Source of the DNA: CBFDCQ01 sp965603355
GTDB taxonomy: Bacteria; Hydrogenedentota; CAZGCA01; CBFDCQ01
Length of the DNA: 16,476 bases
Direction of reading: 5' to 3'
Assembly (NCBI GenBank): GCA_965603355.1
Contig: CBFDCQ010000069.1
Location: 1 to 16,476, forward strand
The position numbers were made by a program, and so were the translations under genes. Numbering within the stretch: the stretch's first letter is position 1; each line of letters begins with the position of its first letter. Below the pieces are notes generated by a model. The model worked only from the letters and a program-made list of their open reading frames with translations, was not told where the DNA came from and did no database searches. Positions 1 through 7,900 of the stretch are shown one piece after another.

Positions 1-1214
1 TCCTTGACAGGATCCCATTTGACGGGCCGGTCGAGGCGTTTGCAGATGTTAGCCACATGGCAGGCCGTGATCGACCGATGCGCCACGTCGGCAGTGGATA
101 TGGGCTGCTCCCGGGTCTTGACGCAGTCGAGGAAGGCTCGCAAATGGTTGTCAGGAGGGTAACCTCCCTGGAACCGTCGATCCTCCAGCAACGACTTCGG
201 TTCGACTTCAATCTCACCCGAGTCGCCGGTCTCCACCCATCCTTCTTCACCTTCGAACCGCACGGGGCACGTCCCGAACCGAAGGCCGGTGCGGATCACG
301 AGCTTCACGCCATTGGCGTATCGGCCAATGAACCGGTCGCCCTCGCGCCAGAACTCGACGGGGCCGGCATCATCCGTGCCGTTGGCCCACTGGCACAGGT
401 CCACGGTGTGGCTGCCCCATTCGGTGACGGACCCGCCGCTGAAGTCCCAGTGGCCGCCCCAGAAGTCGCGAGTCGGATACTTACTGTTATATGGACGCCA
501 CTCGGCCGGTCCCAGCCAGCGGTCCCAGTCGAACTCCTCGCGCTTCGGCTCCGGCTCGGGCGGGAGGATTGTATCGTACGGTTTTTGGTACCAGGGTGCA
601 TCCTCGGCGTGGAGTTCCTTGAGCTGGCCCAGCTTACCGCTGCGTGCCAGGTCCACTGCGAAACGGAAGTGACTGATACTGCGCCGCTGTGTGCCGCACT
701 GAAAGATCCGTCCCAGCCGCCTCATCGTCTCGGCCACGGCACGGGATTCGGTGATCTTCACGCTCAGAGGTTTCTCGCAATATATATCCTTGCCGGCGCG
801 GGCCGCCAGGATGGACGCTCCTGAATGCCAGTTGTCGCCTGTGGCGATGAGCACCGCGTCTATATCCTGCCGGTCGAGTATCTCCAGGAAATCGATGTAC
901 GCTTTGCAGTCCTTATTTCCGTACTCCTTGTTGACCTGGTTTTGACCGGCTTGGCGGCGCTGCCCGTCCACATCGCAGACGGCCACCATTTGCACGTCGG
1001 GCTGCGCCATGAACGCTTGCATAACATACTGACCTCGCGGGCCCAGCCCGATCGTACCCATCACGATCCGTTCGCTGGCGGGCGCACGTTCTTCGGCGCC
1101 CAGCGCGGCGGACGTGATTATGGTAGGCGCAGCCAAAATGCCGCCTGTGGCCGCGGCCGCGTTCTTGATAAAGCGTCGTCGAGTCCACTGTTCCGTCAAT
1201 TTCGGTTTCTGCAT
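1..1214 (-). CDS. Gfo/Idh/MocA family oxidoreductase with Tat signal, C-terminus cut by window edge
   Basis: NAD(P)-dependent oxidoreductase of the Gfo/Idh/MocA family, normally acting on sugars, sugar alcohols or related substrates; the substrate cannot be told. The reading frame is open from ATG 1214 to the left edge (404 codons, no stop). Residues 11-17 are TRRRFIK followed by an Ala/Gly-rich stretch to about residue 40, a twin-arginine export signal, so the enzyme is probably periplasmic. The Rossmann fold follows with GLGPRG at 56-61 and VAVCDVDG near 78-84. The family motif EKPLS (Lys of the active site) begins at about residue 147. The visible end, around VKWDPVKE, is typical of the last tens of residues in this family, so only a short tail is missing. 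GGAGTG lies 6 nt before the ATG. It is transcribed divergently from the operon starting at 1534. Many planctomycetal and lentisphaeral genomes carry large numbers of Tat-exported members. Confidence 0.93.
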   Translation of the reverse strand, partial: MQKPKLTEQWTRRRFIKNAAAATGGILAAPTIITSAALGAEERAPASERIVMGTIGLGPRGQYVMQAFMAQPDVQMVAVCDVDGQRRQAGQNQVNKEYGNKDCKAYIDFLEILDRQDIDAVLIATGDNWHSGASILAARAGKDIYCEKPLSVKITESRAVAETMRRLGRIFQCGTQRRSISHFRFAVDLARSGKLGQLKELHAEDAPWYQKPYDTILPPEPEPKREEFDWDRWLGPAEWRPYNSKYPTRDFWGGHWDFSGGSVTEWGSHTVDLCQWANGTDDAGPVEFWREGDRFIGRYANGVKLVIRTGLRFGTCPVRFEGEEGWVETGDSGEIEVEPKSLLEDRRFQGGYPPDNHLRAFLDCVKTREQPISTADVAHRSITACHVANICKRLDRPVKWDPVK

Positions 1215-1478
1215 CGCTGTCACTCCAATCTGTATACTACAAACTGACCCGGGCGGTTTGACGCGCCCCTTTGAACAATAGGAAAAGCTTTGAGTGTCGA
1301 GATCAGGAGAGAGTCGGCTCCGCGCACAGGCAAAGCCTGAGACGACATCTGCTCCCGCCCCCTTTCGTCGTCAATCATACCCCATTCGGTATCACGTTTT
1401 CCAGTCTTTCGGTCACCGAGCGTTGCCAAGGAATATGGGAGTGAGCATCCGGCCGCCTGTATTTGCCTAGAAAAGTAC
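1215..1478. other. Intergenic region between divergent genes
   Basis: Divergent spacer with no convincing gene. On the minus strand a weak -10-like TATACA sits about 20-25 nt upstream of the ATG at 1214 without a good -35. A short perfect inverted repeat, CAGGC-AAA-GCCTG (1327-1339), has no T-run and is not a convincing terminator. A 69-codon open frame on the minus strand (1220-1429) resembles no family I know and overlaps the likely leader of the oxidoreductase gene. Confidence 0.6.
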
Positions 1479-1492
1479 TTGACAATGCAAAG
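1478..1492 (+). promoter_or_regulatory. Candidate operator over the -35 box
   Basis: CTTGACAATGCAAAG is an imperfect 7-1-7 palindrome matching 13 of 15 positions of the perfect palindrome CTTTGCAATGCAAAG at 2614-2628. It overlaps TTGACA, so a bound regulator would block RNA polymerase. The winged-helix protein encoded at 2180-2590 in the same unit is the obvious candidate binder (inference). Confidence 0.55.
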
Positions 1493-1507
1493 TGCGTGTG
1501 CTATAGT
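1479..1507 (+). promoter_or_regulatory. Sigma70-type promoter of the membrane protein/regulator operon
   Basis: A perfect -35 TTGACA (1479-1484), a 17-nt spacer and a -10 TATAGT (1502-1507, 5/6 match) predict a transcription start near 1514, leaving a leader of about 20 nt before the ATG at 1534. This is the best promoter in the window. The -35 box lies inside an operator-like palindrome (1478-1492). Confidence 0.8.
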
Positions 1508-1533
1508 GACAGGGAAGGGTGGAGAACAAGTCT

Positions 1534-2205
1534 ATGGAAATTCAGAAGGCTCTGGACCAGATCTCCGAGATCCATGGCCATCTTGCCAAGACCGACGTAT
1601 ACCGTGGCTACCGGGCCGTTCCGGTAGCGTTCGCGGGGGTGGTCGCCCTCGTGGTAGCGGCGGTGCAGACGAGACTGGCCGGGAATGGGTCGCCGCTGTC
1701 TTTTGTGCTCTGCTGGGTAGGGGTGGCGCTGGTCGGGGCGGTCACTTCCGGAGGCGGCATACTCTACAGCTATATACGCCAGGAGAGCGAGTTTGCACGC
1801 CGAAGAACACGCACTGCAGTGGGACAACTGCTTCCTTGCCTGGTAGCTGGAGCCATTATTACAGTACCGATGACAATGGGAGGAAGTCGCAGCATTGCAT
1901 TCCTCCCGGGTCTTTGGGCGATGCTATTCAGCCTGGGGATCTTTGCGTCGCGACCGTACCTGCCGAGAATCATGGGCTGGATCGCCCTTTACTACCTCGT
2001 CGCGGGCGCCGTGCTACTGGCGCTGGGAGTGGAGTCTAGGACCGTGTCGGGCTGGGAAATGGATTTGACATTCGGATTTGACGAATCAACGAGCCTGTCG
2101 CCGTGGGGGATGGGTTTGACGTTTGGAGTTGGACAAGTGTTGTCAGGAATAGTCCTTTACTGGAACCTGGAGAGGGAAGATGTCAGCCAAGAACAAGGAA
2201 ACTGA
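1534..2205 (+). CDS. Six-helix integral membrane protein, first gene of a regulator operon
   Basis: Hypothetical membrane protein of 223 residues; no catalytic motif seen. After an amphipathic N-terminus (residues 1-25) there are about six hydrophobic segments near residues 30-48, 57-78, 98-115, 122-139, 147-165 and 190-210. I chose ATG 1534 because GGAG (1521-1524) lies 9 nt upstream and the predicted transcription start is near 1514; an in-frame GTG at 1519 would add five residues but sits on top of the ribosome binding site. It overlaps the next gene by 26 nt, so the two are translationally coupled. Small membrane proteins of this kind are often found beside winged-helix regulators, possibly as a sensor or partner (inference). 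Residues 174-183 and 191-200 look like a local duplication (WEMDLTFGFD versus WGMGLTFGVG) before the last helix. Confidence 0.85.
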   Translation: MEIQKALDQISEIHGHLAKTDVYRGYRAVPVAFAGVVALVVAAVQTRLAGNGSPLSFVLCWVGVALVGAVTSGGGILYSYIRQESEFARRRTRTAVGQLLPCLVAGAIITVPMTMGGSRSIAFLPGLWAMLFSLGIFASRPYLPRIMGWIALYYLVAGAVLLALGVESRTVSGWEMDLTFGFDESTSLSPWGMGLTFGVGQVLSGIVLYWNLEREDVSQEQGN

Positions 2206-2590
2206 CTCAAAAGCGGGACGGTACGCTTACGAGGGTCTCGACCGTATCATGCACGAAAAGGCGCGGCTCGGGATTCTCACGTCGCTGGTTTCGCGGCCCG
2301 AGGGAGTGCTGTTCAACGACCTGAAGGAGCTGTGTTCGCTGACCGACGGTAATCTGAGCCGGCATCTGCAGACGCTGCAGGAGGCCGGATTGGTTGAGGT
2401 CTGGAAAGGCTACCATAACAAGCGACCCCAGACCCTTTGCCGCCTCTCTCAGCAGGGGCGTGAAAGGTTCATGGAGTATCTGGCTCAGCTCGAGAAAGTC
2501 GTTCGGGATGCGGCGGTCGTCAGGGAACAGGTAAAAGATAGGGGCGCGGCGAGGGACGATGTGCTCTCGGAGGGGTGGGCATCCGCGTGA
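2180..2590 (+). CDS. Winged-helix transcriptional regulator (MarR/ArsR-like, HTH_27 type)
   Basis: DNA-binding regulator of 136 residues. The core (about residues 18-105) is a winged helix: DRIMHEKARLGILTSL begins helix 1, FNDLKELCSLTDGNLSRHLQ is the turn and recognition helix, and EVWKGYHNKRPQTLCRLSQQ is the beta wing. The TDGNLSRHL signature is typical of the PF13601-type winged-helix regulators, which act as homodimers on palindromic DNA. It lies between two membrane protein genes, with its start inside the upstream gene and GAGAGGGAAG as ribosome binding site. No ligand-binding domain or cysteine cluster is evident, so the signal is unknown; the tail after residue 110 is charged. The palindromes at 1478-1492 and 2614-2628 are the likely operators, implying autoregulation (inference). 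Confidence 0.92.
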   Translation: MSAKNKETDSKAGRYAYEGLDRIMHEKARLGILTSLVSRPEGVLFNDLKELCSLTDGNLSRHLQTLQEAGLVEVWKGYHNKRPQTLCRLSQQGRERFMEYLAQLEKVVRDAAVVREQVKDRGAARDDVLSEGWASA

Positions 2591-2602
2591 TAGGGACATT
2601 TT

Positions 2603-2638
2603 TTGCCCGTTAACTTTGCAATGCAAAGGTTAGGGCAA
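2603..2638 (+). promoter_or_regulatory. Long palindrome/candidate operator between regulator and membrane protein genes
   Basis: The core CTTTGCA-A-TGCAAAG (2614-2628) is a perfect 15-nt palindrome. It is nested in a longer dyad whose outer arms are TTGCCC (2603-2608) and GGGCAA (2633-2638). It fills the gap between the regulator stop (2590) and the start at 2656. It has no T-run and is not a standard terminator. Its near-copy overlaps the -35 box at 1479, so I read it as a regulator binding site; in RNA it could also fold as a hairpin affecting expression of the third gene. Confidence 0.6.
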
Positions 2639-2655
2639 CGCAGAGGAGGTCGGCC

Positions 2656-4719
2656 ATGCAGCGGTCATCCAACGTCTATCTATGGGTCGCAGGTTCCGCA
2701 ATAGGTCTTGGTGTACTGGGCGACGGGCTGCTTCGTGCGCACCCGTTCGGCCTGAATCTCACTTTGTGGACGATCTTCATTCTCACGTCCGCGGCGCTGC
2801 TGAGCCGTGTGCACCGGCCTCTTCCAAACGGTACGTACGCACTTATGGGTTGTGCCGCCCTATTCTGCCTGACTTTTGTGTGGCGCGACTCCTCAACGCT
2901 GAAATGGTTGAGCGGTTTCGCGGCGTTCATGTCGTTCGCGCTGGCGGCGCAATGGGTCAAGGCACTGCGAGTCCGCCTGGCGGGTATCATGACGTATGTG
3001 CTGGCGCTGATCGACGGCTTCGCGCTGGTGCTCCGGGGAGCAGTCGTCTTTGTAGTTCGCGATTTTCTACCGGGCTGGGAGCAATCTGGAGGAAAGGAGA
3101 AGCGGCGCTGGCTTCTGGGGTCGATACGGGGCGTACTGATCGCGGTGCCGCTGGTTGTCATATTCGGCGGGTTGCTTATTTCGGCGGACGTGGCGTACCG
3201 GAAGATAATCTCAGACCTCTTCAACTTGGAGGAGTTGGTCAAACACGTTGCCACGACGTTCCTCTGCGCGTGGCTGGCTGCGAGCATCCTGAAAGGCCTG
3301 CTGGACGGGAGCACGACCGAGACGAAACTTCACGATGAGGCCGACAAAGCGAAACTCGGCGCGATCGAGGCCGGCGTAGTGATGACCGTGCTCGACCTGC
3401 TCTTTCTCTCGTTCGTGGTCGTCCAGTTCCGCTACCTCTTCGGCGGAGAGGAGCGTATTCGTGAGATAACCGACCTCACCTACTCGGAGTATGCGCGGGC
3501 CGGGTTCTTCCAGTTGTGCGCCGTAGCCACGTTGGTGCTGGGTGTGCTGCTGCTGGGCGACTGGCTGTTGCGCGACGCCACACCGCTGGGGAAACGCGTG
3601 TACCGGGTCTTGGCCGGCTTACAGTTGCTCATGCTCCAGGCGATGATGGCCTCGGCTTTTGTGCGCATGTGGATGTACAAGGAAGCCTACGGACTGACCG
3701 AACTCAGACTGTACGTGACGGCGTTCATGGTTTGGCTGATAGTCGTATTCATATGGTTTGCTCTGACAGCCCTCCTGCGTGACAGGCGCGAGCAGTTCGC
3801 ATTCGGTGCCTTCGTGGCGGGTTTGGCGGCCATTCTGGTGCTGCACGGCCTCAATCCCGACGCCCTTATCGTGAAAGTGAACGCCGCCAGGCTGGATGAA
3901 GGCAAGTCGTTTGATGCCCGATACGCAGCAAGGCTCAGCGCCGACGCCGTCCCGGAACTGCTGGCTGTGCTACCGAAACTCCGAGCAGGAGACCGTTCGG
4001 CAATCGCCCGGAAACTGCAATCGCAGTGGCTCAGTGAGGATGCTCCAGACTGGCGCACGTGGAGCTGGGCTCGGAGTCGCGCGGCCCGCGCCGTCAGGGC
4101 GCACAGTACACTGATTGACAGTTCCATCGCAGCTGCACGTTCTGAGCGCGGCCCGGCGCCTACCAGTGCAGGCAGCGCAGAATCCCGCGCGATAGAACAA
4201 CGGCCTGGGATAGATGAGAGTAGTGAATGGAGATGCAGTTGGACACGGGCGAGAAACTGGTACCTGCCCGAGTTCGACGACAGCCAATGGCGGATTTGCC
4301 GCGCTCCTTTTGGCAATGAAGCGAGCCGAAGGCACGGTTTCGACTACAATACCGAGTGGGACGTGAATACCACTATTCTCCTGCGCAAGACCTTCTGGGT
4401 GCCCCCAGAGTTCACCGTCGCGCAAGCTTACGTGGCAATAGACAATGAGTTCGTGCTTTACATAAACGGTCGAGAAGTCGCAAGAGGACACAATAAAGGC
4501 TTCCCGTATAAATGGGAATGCACTGTCCCTATCCCAGCCGACGTACTGAAACCGAACGAGCTCAACCTTGTTGCCGTCCAGTGCGTAGACCGCGGCATCG
4601 GTACTGGCTTCGATCTCAAACTCGATATCGACTCACGTTATTCAGGAGGCCCAGAACTTGGCCCAACCAGCGGCTCCACAGCGACCCGCTGGGGCGGGCC
4701 GCTGAGCTTCAGTCGTTAA
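2656..4719 (+). CDS. DUF4173-type polytopic membrane protein with C-terminal jelly-roll domain
   Basis: Protein of 687 residues; function unknown. Residues 1-480 match my recollection of the DUF4173 family (DUF4153 is a related possibility): about ten to twelve hydrophobic helices, the signature RYLFGGEE near 259-266, ITDLTYSEYARAGFF at 271-285, YKEAYGLTELRLYVTAFM at 341-358, and the closing RTWSWARSRAARAVR near 467-481. A Ser/Ala/Glu-rich linker (488-520) leads to an added beta-sandwich domain (about 530-660) with WYLPEFDDSQW, ILLRKTF, VLYINGREVARG and NLVAVQC, typical of galactose-binding-like jelly rolls of secreted glycoside hydrolases and sialidases. That domain would lie outside the membrane. 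GCAGAGGAGG provides a ribosome binding site before ATG 2656. The last 19 residues and the stop codon are encoded within an attC-like site, so the tail is probably acquired, not functional. Confidence 0.85.
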   Translation: MQRSSNVYLWVAGSAIGLGVLGDGLLRAHPFGLNLTLWTIFILTSAALLSRVHRPLPNGTYALMGCAALFCLTFVWRDSSTLKWLSGFAAFMSFALAAQWVKALRVRLAGIMTYVLALIDGFALVLRGAVVFVVRDFLPGWEQSGGKEKRRWLLGSIRGVLIAVPLVVIFGGLLISADVAYRKIISDLFNLEELVKHVATTFLCAWLAASILKGLLDGSTTETKLHDEADKAKLGAIEAGVVMTVLDLLFLSFVVVQFRYLFGGEERIREITDLTYSEYARAGFFQLCAVATLVLGVLLLGDWLLRDATPLGKRVYRVLAGLQLLMLQAMMASAFVRMWMYKEAYGLTELRLYVTAFMVWLIVVFIWFALTALLRDRREQFAFGAFVAGLAAILVLHGLNPDALIVKVNAARLDEGKSFDARYAARLSADAVPELLAVLPKLRAGDRSAIARKLQSQWLSEDAPDWRTWSWARSRAARAVRAHSTLIDSSIAAARSERGPAPTSAGSAESRAIEQRPGIDESSEWRCSWTRARNWYLPEFDDSQWRICRAPFGNEASRRHGFDYNTEWDVNTTILLRKTFWVPPEFTVAQAYVAIDNEFVLYINGREVARGHNKGFPYKWECTVPIPADVLKPNELNLVAVQCVDRGIGTGFDLKLDIDSRYSGGPELGPTSGSTATRWGGPLSFSR

Positions 4720-4721
4720 TC
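4661..4721 (+). repeat. attC-like integron recombination site 1
   Basis: The left end GCCCAAC (4661-4667) fits the attC consensus RYYYAAC and the right end is GTTAATC (4715-4721, GTT core kept, third R violated). Between them CAGCG-A-CCCGC (4679-4689) pairs with GCGGG-C-CGCTG (4694-4704) around a 4-nt loop, with an A:C mismatch. GCT (4673-4675) pairs with AGC (4705-4707), leaving an unpaired CCA on the left arm. Size, imperfect palindrome and terminal AAC/GTT follow integron cassette sites. Orientation matches the upstream gene, whose stop codon is inside the right core. A related copy is at 8544-8603. It could instead be a dispersed palindromic repeat. Confidence 0.58.
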
Positions 4722-4866
4722 GGCGCATTTGCCGCGCGGCACCGCCGCGGGAGTGTTGGGAGCAATGCGGAACATGAGGAAAACCTCTGTCGGCATCGTT
4801 GTTACCGATGGCGTCTGCCCAGCGGAGAATTCTTTGCGGATTTTGCGCTCGGCGGTGATCTAGGAG

Positions 4867-4872
4867 TAGAAT
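4867..4872 (+). promoter_or_regulatory. Weak candidate promoter -10 for the sigma-factor fusion gene
   Basis: TAGAAT (4867-4872) is preceded by TTGCGC (4843-4848) with an 18-nt spacer, giving a start near 4879 and a leader of about 23 nt before ATG 4902. The -35 is poor, and an ECF-type autoregulated promoter could exist here instead. Confidence 0.35.
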
Positions 4873-4901
4873 GGTAAGCGTGAACTTGGAGGGTACTAGC
4901 G

Positions 4902-7900
4902 ATGAACGACGGAGACGAAGCCGTTTTGGAACGCTGGATCACCCACCGGGACGCCGAAGCCTTCAGGACAATCGTGACCCGCTACTCGGCGATGGTGTAC
5001 GGCACCTGCTTGCGTATCTTGGGAAACCCTACAGAAGCTGAAGACGCTACTCAGGAGTGTTTCGAGGCTCTGGCCCAAGCAAAGCGTTCGCCCGGATCGT
5101 ATCTCGGCCCGTGGCTCCATCGCGTTGCTACGGGTCTTTCCATCAACCTCATCCGTTCAGAGAAGCGCCGGAAGAGACGGGAGGCGCGGTTCGCCAGCGA
5201 ACCTAAATCCAATGCGGAGGTTGAGTGGAACGACATTTACGAATACGTGGACGAGGCGATCACGGAATTACCCGAGAAGCTTCGTGTGCCGGTTGTGGCT
5301 CACTTCTTGGAGGACCTGTCGTATGAAGCCATCGCGCAAGCTACTGGTATATCGCCCCGAACGGTGTCCTATCGGGTTGGGAAAGGCATTGAACTTATCG
5401 GCAGATCGTTGAGAAAACGCGGAATCACTGTCGCGACATCCGCTCTGGCTGCGGTCATGGCTGCACAACTCGCCGAAGCGGCACAGGTGCCTGCCTCTCT
5501 CGCGGCCATACTGGGGAAATTGGCTCTTGCTCACTCAGCCAATGCTACAGCCGCCATTTCGGCGTCAACCACCGCCGGGAAGGTGCTGGGAGGCATGCTG
5601 ACCGTGAAGCAGGCGATAGTGGCAGTGGTCGCGATCACGGCGGTTATTGGGGGCCTGTGGGTCGCCCAACGCGCTGCGCATCGCGCCAGCATTGAATCAC
5701 CAGCACAGCTGGCGCCCGCGCAGGAATCATTAACAGCCGCTGTCGATCCCGTCGCGGACGAGCCGACGCCGTTACAGGCACCGCCAACGGCTGGTCGACA
5801 CGAAAGTCCGCGGGAGTCCGTCTCCGGCGTAGTGAAGCATATCAATACCGGGGAGCCGGCGGCAGGGGTAGTCGTTGAGGCATGGAGCGCAGAAACCGAG
5901 GCCAAAGAGTTCGAAACTGTTACGGACGAAGAGGGTAAGTATATGTTGGCCGGCCTCACTCCGGGAATCAGATACGGGCTTGCTGTCGAGAACGAAGAGG
6001 AAAGCTACATAGCCGTTGAAACTCCGACTATCAAGCTTCGCGCCGGCGAAGCCCGCGCCGGAGTGGATATCACCCTGCGCGCCGCATGTTCCATTTCAGG
6101 CACGGTAACGGACAAGAGCGTTACCTATCACCCTTCGAGACTGGCAACCGTTAACCCAAATAGGTACACAACCAAGAGAGAAATTGAAAAAAAACTCAGT
6201 CTCGCCGTATACAGGGCGCTGGTCGATATCGCCGACAAACCCCTGTCGGGTGTGAAGATCGTTCTTGCGGAGGAATTGCGCGAGGGACCAGGTCGTCGCC
6301 TCGGAGAAACTGTTTCCGACGAGAAGGGGCGATACGCTTTCCCGATCGTGCTTCCGGGCACGTATATCGTTTTGGCGGAGCCGCCAGAAGACGCTGTACG
6401 CTTGAACGACCGACACAGAAACCGGTTTCGGGTTGTTGAACTGAACGCTGGTGAACGGAGAGAAGACGTGAATTTCTCCTTCCGTTTCGGCGGCGTGTCC
6501 GTTACGGGCCGCGTCACTAACGGCCAGGGAAAACCCGTCGAAGGAGCGGAAGTGGTTGCCGAACCATGGCCCGTTGCTCGTCCTTGGAGTGACGGACCAG
6601 TTGTGCACCGAGAAGCCGGGTCCGTCAAGACAGTGTCCGACGGGAACGGTCACTACCGATTGGACGGCCTTTTCCCTCCGGACATGCGCGAGGCAAACTA
6701 TTACCTGCTGAGCGGCATGGTCCCCAAGGAAACGTTTGTAATACGGGCTCGGGCCGGCGGGTATGCTCCTTCGCAGATGATCGTGCCAGCGATGCCCGAA
6801 AACCTCGTTAGAGACATCAGGCTAGCCAACGAGAAACTGAACAGTCTTCTCGACCGCATGGGGGTAGATGATAAGCTCGAAGCAATTGCGGGCGATGTTG
6901 CGCTTCCTGCGAGCCGTGGAAATGTCATCACGGGTGTCGACTTGGTTATTGAGAGAGAAGCACTCGTTTCGGGGCGTGTCGTGGACACATGGGGTCGCGC
7001 CGTCCCCAACTGCTGGGTTACTCTCGGACCATTGGAGGACCATCCGAAGGAGGCTCTTGCCGCCATTCCGCGTACCGATCATCTCCGAACATGGTGTGAG
7101 GGTGTAAACCAGTTCACGATAGCCCGCGTCCCCGAAGGCACTTACCGGTTCGGTGTATGGACACACGAGCTGGGCAACGTGATTGCCCGGAATGCACCGA
7201 TATCAGTTCGTTGGGGCGATTCCCTGTCCGACGTGGAGGTGACCGTTTGGAGTGTTGAGGATAGAGCCGTTCTCACGGGCCGTGTAGCCGATGCTTCGTC
7301 TCGCAGGCCGGTCAAGGGCTTCATTGCCAAGGTGAGCCGGTTGAAAAGGGACGACGGTATCGGCGGCTTGTGTGGCAACCGGAGGCGCGATGGACCCGAG
7401 GCTGGCGAATTTCTGATAGAGGGTATCGAGCCTGGGATAGCCACATTGAATATATCAGCTCCCGGCTATGTGCCTGAAGAAGCCCAGGTAAGACTTCTGA
7501 GAGCGCAAACAGCCAACATAGACTTCTTTCTTGAGCCGGAGGGTGTTTTGCAGGGCTATGTCACGCTCAACGGGGAGGGCAAGGGAGCCTGCTGGGTCCG
7601 AGCGTATGAAAAGCGGGATGCTTCATTCTCGGTTCAGACTGACGAGGAGGGGTACTACGAATTCGAAAAACTCAAGGAAGGGGACTATCTGGTCAGGTCG
7701 GCTGTTAATACTGGTGGCGGGCCACCAGCAACACGAAGATACGAGAGCTCATGGGCCGAGGTAGAATCCGGAAAGGTCACGCGCGTGGATTTCGAATTAG
7801 AAGGGAGTGCCGCGATTCGGGGTGCCTTTTCATCCCCTGATGAACACCTATCTTGGCACGTGTCGGTTTTTGACGGCTCAGCTACAGGTCGCGTCCCGTC

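Noticed and set aside
57..824. Long open frame on the plus strand (255 codons)
   Set aside because: It lies antisense to the well-supported Gfo/Idh/MocA gene and has no recognisable domains; a high-GC shadow frame.
900..910. CTTTGCAG as another copy of the regulator palindrome half-site
   Set aside because: Only a half-site inside coding sequence; expected by chance.
1327..1339. CAGGC-AAA-GCCTG hairpin as terminator
   Set aside because: Short stem, no following T-run on either strand, and located between divergent genes where no terminator is needed.
1220..1429. 69-codon minus-strand open frame upstream of the oxidoreductase
   Set aside because: No family resemblance and overlaps the probable promoter/leader of the gene at 1214.
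2603..2638. Reading the dyad as a third attC site or as a rho-independent terminator
   Set aside because: The ends do not fit RYYYAAC/GTTRRRY, symmetry is much more perfect than in attC, and there is no T-run.
4512..4877. 121-codon plus-strand frame across the end of the DUF4173 gene
   Set aside because: Arg/Pro-rich shadow; includes translation of the attC-like repeat and lacks a proper start signal.
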